From: an uncultured Oscillospiraceae bacterium
GTDB taxonomy: Bacteria > Bacillota_A > Clostridia > Oscillospirales > Oscillospiraceae
NCBI GenBank assembly: GCA_934561335.1
Contig: CAKTGD010000054.1
Location: 1 to 9,819, forward strand
DNA length: 9,819 nt
Reading direction: 5' to 3'
Position numbers and translations under genes: made by a program. Below, piece after piece: positions 9,064 to 9,819 of this stretch. Under the pieces are notes generated by a model. It was not told where the DNA came from and searched no databases. It was given only the letters and a program-made list of their open reading frames with translations. The first letter of the stretch is position 1, and every line of letters begins with the position of its first letter.

Positions 9064-9079
9064 AACCCAAATATGGGCA
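9064..9079. promoter_or_regulatory. Possible NrdR box 2, upstream of the nrdD -35
   Basis: The imperfect palindrome AACCCAAATATGGGCA keeps only about half of the NrdR consensus (C, A, ATAT and G of the core). It lies exactly 32 bp centre to centre from box 1, the three-turn spacing reported for paired NrdR boxes. Spacing is the main support; the sequence match alone would not be enough. Confidence 0.35.
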
Positions 9080-9128
9080 TCCGACTACCGAAAAAAAGAA
9101 CGGCTTTTTGTGGGAATCAACAAAAAGC

Positions 9129-9148
9129 GCCACAAGATATCGTGTGGC
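9129..9148. repeat. 20-bp near-perfect palindrome in the nrdD/def intergenic region
   Basis: The palindrome is centred on GATATC with one mismatched pair. In a register shifted by one base, the 16 bases 9130-9145 (CCACAAGATATCGTGT) match 12 of 16 positions of the NrdR consensus. It is about 98 bp from box 1, too far for a standard pair. On the minus strand it is followed by GCTTTTTG, so it could also act as a hairpin terminator, although no minus-strand gene is seen upstream. Confidence 0.45.
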
Positions 9149-9180
9149 AAAAGCGCAGCAGGATACGAAATGCCGCGTTT

Positions 9181-9192
9181 GCCCATATGGGC
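9181..9192. repeat. Perfect 12-bp palindrome GCCCATATGGGC
   Basis: A perfect 12-bp inverted repeat, the size of a dimeric regulator's site. Its half-site GCCCAT also occurs in the imperfect palindrome at 9066-9078. It lies about 43 bases upstream of the -35 of the deformylase promoter and about 125 bases upstream of the nrdD -35. No specific regulator can be named. Confidence 0.4.
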
Positions 9193-9234
9193 CAGTTCTT
9201 GTGGCTTACCGTGCAAAACACTCATGGAATTCAC

Positions 9235-9263
9235 TTGCGCATTTATCCGCCGTCTGATAGAAT
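9235..9263 (+). promoter_or_regulatory. Promoter of the deformylase/flavodoxin operon
   Basis: TTGCGC (9235-9240), 17 bases, then TAGAAT (9258-9263). The predicted start is near 9270, about 20 nt before the ATG at 9291, which fits the GGGAGGAT ribosome site at 9279-9286. Confidence 0.7.
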
Positions 9264-9290
9264 ATTGAAAAACAGGCTGGGAGGATACCT

Positions 9291-9701
9291 ATGGTTCGTG
9301 AAATCTGCAAGGATACGGTTTTTCTCGCACAGAAGGCAGAGCCCGCTGTAAGGGACGATCTGAGCGTGGCACAGGACCTGCTGGATACGCTGCTCGCTCA
9401 CAGGGATGGCTGCGTGGGGATGGCGGCAAATATGATTGGCGTAAACAAGCGCATCATCGCATTTGAGCATGAAAATGCCTATATGGTCATGTTCAATCCT
9501 GTCATCGTCAGGCAGTCCGCCCCGTATGAGGCTGAAGAGGGCTGTCTTTCCCTGACCGGTATACGGAAAGTCAAACGGTTTCAAACCATCAAGGTCCAGT
9601 GGCAGAATGAAAAATTTCAGACACGGATCAAGACCTTCACCGGCTGGCCGGCAGAAATTATCCAGCATGAAATTGACCACTGCGAGGGAGTTTTGATATG
9701 A
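9291..9701 (+). CDS. def: Short peptide deformylase-family protein
   Basis: Peptide deformylases remove the N-formyl group from new proteins using a metal ion held by one Cys and two His. This 136-residue protein has motif II EEGCLS (82-87, ligand Cys85) and motif III QHEIDH (125-130, ligands His126 and His130, catalytic Glu127), so the metal site is complete. Motif I, normally GxGxAAxQ, reads VGMAANMIG (42-50): the conserved Gln, which helps bind substrate and water, is replaced by Met48. The protein ends six residues after HEIDH, so it lacks the usual C-terminal helix (E. coli Def has 169 residues). I recall this compact GMAANMIG form from clostridia, but activity is not certain. The ATG has GGGAGGAT upstream and the stop overlaps the next gene's start as ATGA. 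Confidence 0.85.
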   Translation: MVREICKDTVFLAQKAEPAVRDDLSVAQDLLDTLLAHRDGCVGMAANMIGVNKRIIAFEHENAYMVMFNPVIVRQSAPYEAEEGCLSLTGIRKVKRFQTIKVQWQNEKFQTRIKTFTGWPAEIIQHEIDHCEGVLI

Positions 9702-9819
9702 TCTTTTATTTTTCCGGCACCGGCAACAGCAAATATGTGGCCCAGCGTATGGCGAATGCACTGGGGGATACCCTGTGCAGTCTGAACGACCGCATCAAAT
9801 CGGGCGACACCTCTCCCAT
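9698..9819 (+). CDS. Flavodoxin-like protein, probably EFR1-type ferredoxin, N-terminal fragment
   Basis: Forty codons are visible before the right edge. The protein begins MIFYFSGTGNSKYVAQRMAN; SGTGNS (6-11) after a short hydrophobic strand is the FMN phosphate-binding loop of flavodoxins. This opening is typical of clostridial EFR1-type proteins, which join a flavodoxin-like domain to 4Fe-4S ferredoxin motifs; the second half is outside the window, so a plain flavodoxin remains possible. The ATG overlaps the deformylase stop by four bases, and GAGGGAG (9684-9690) serves as ribosome site. Likely role: low-potential electron transfer in the cytoplasm. Confidence 0.75.
   Translation, partial: MIFYFSGTGNSKYVAQRMANALGDTLCSLNDRIKSGDTSP

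Larger units (their letters stand above)
8979..9290. other. Divergent intergenic region between nrdD and def
   Basis: 312 bases without a supported gene. From left to right it holds the nrdD ribosome site, the nrdD promoter with NrdR-like box 1, the weaker box 2, a poly-A/poly-T stretch (9091-9109 region), the 20-bp palindrome, the 12-bp palindrome, and the promoter and ribosome site of def. A 97-codon plus-strand frame from 9058 and a 33-codon minus-strand frame starting near 9188 have no ribosome site and no recognisable features. Confidence 0.7.

Noticed and set aside
8382..9257. A 291-codon plus-strand frame ending in the nrdD/def intergenic region
   Set aside because: Two thirds is antisense to nrdD; the remainder crosses promoters and palindromes and shows no protein family features.
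9058..9351. A 97-codon plus-strand frame overlapping the start of def
   Set aside because: No ribosome site, no recognisable motif, and it overlaps the well-supported def promoter and start in another frame.

Overview
The window is a chromosomal stretch from an anaerobic, spore-forming Clostridia member, most likely of the Oscillospiraceae/Ruminococcaceae type. This rests on moderately GC-rich DNA, strong AGGAGG-type ribosome binding sites, pyruvate:ferredoxin oxidoreductase, the strictly anaerobic ribonucleotide reductase pair NrdD/NrdG, the sporulation protein YunB, an ECF transporter S component without local energy genes, and a short clostridial-type deformylase. The family-level assignment is inference.

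Layout, left to right. Positions 1-214 (-) hold the N-terminus of pyruvate:ferredoxin oxidoreductase behind its own promoter. Positions 215-660 carry that promoter, a perfect 16-bp hairpin (382-423) and a GC-rich, hairpin-rich stretch (about 436-570) without a convincing gene. Positions 661-4779 (-) form a three-gene operon, murD-yunB-ligA (cell-wall precursor synthesis, sporulation, NAD+-dependent DNA ligase). It is driven by a TTGAAT-17-TATAAT promoter, and a possible sigma-E-type promoter lies directly before yunB. A divergent promoter starts a two-gene + operon (4980-6115): an ECF S component translationally coupled to a uridine-kinase-like P-loop kinase, closed by a strong terminator that can serve both strands.

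Positions 6167-8978 (-) hold nrdD then nrdG, which supply deoxyribonucleotides anaerobically. A terminator-like hairpin separates the two genes. A NrdR-like box fills the spacer of the nrdD promoter, and a weaker box lies exactly 32 bp upstream. The 312-bp divergent intergenic region 8979-9290 also contains two palindromes that I cannot assign. From 9291 (+) a second operon begins with a short peptide deformylase whose motif I Gln is replaced by Met; it overlaps by 4 nt the start of a flavodoxin-like (probable EFR1-type) protein that runs off the window.

I see no phage, transposon, CRISPR array, tRNA/rRNA or defence island. Most of the window is housekeeping. The least explained parts are the S-component/kinase pair, the structured non-coding stretch downstream of ligA, and the palindromes upstream of nrdD.
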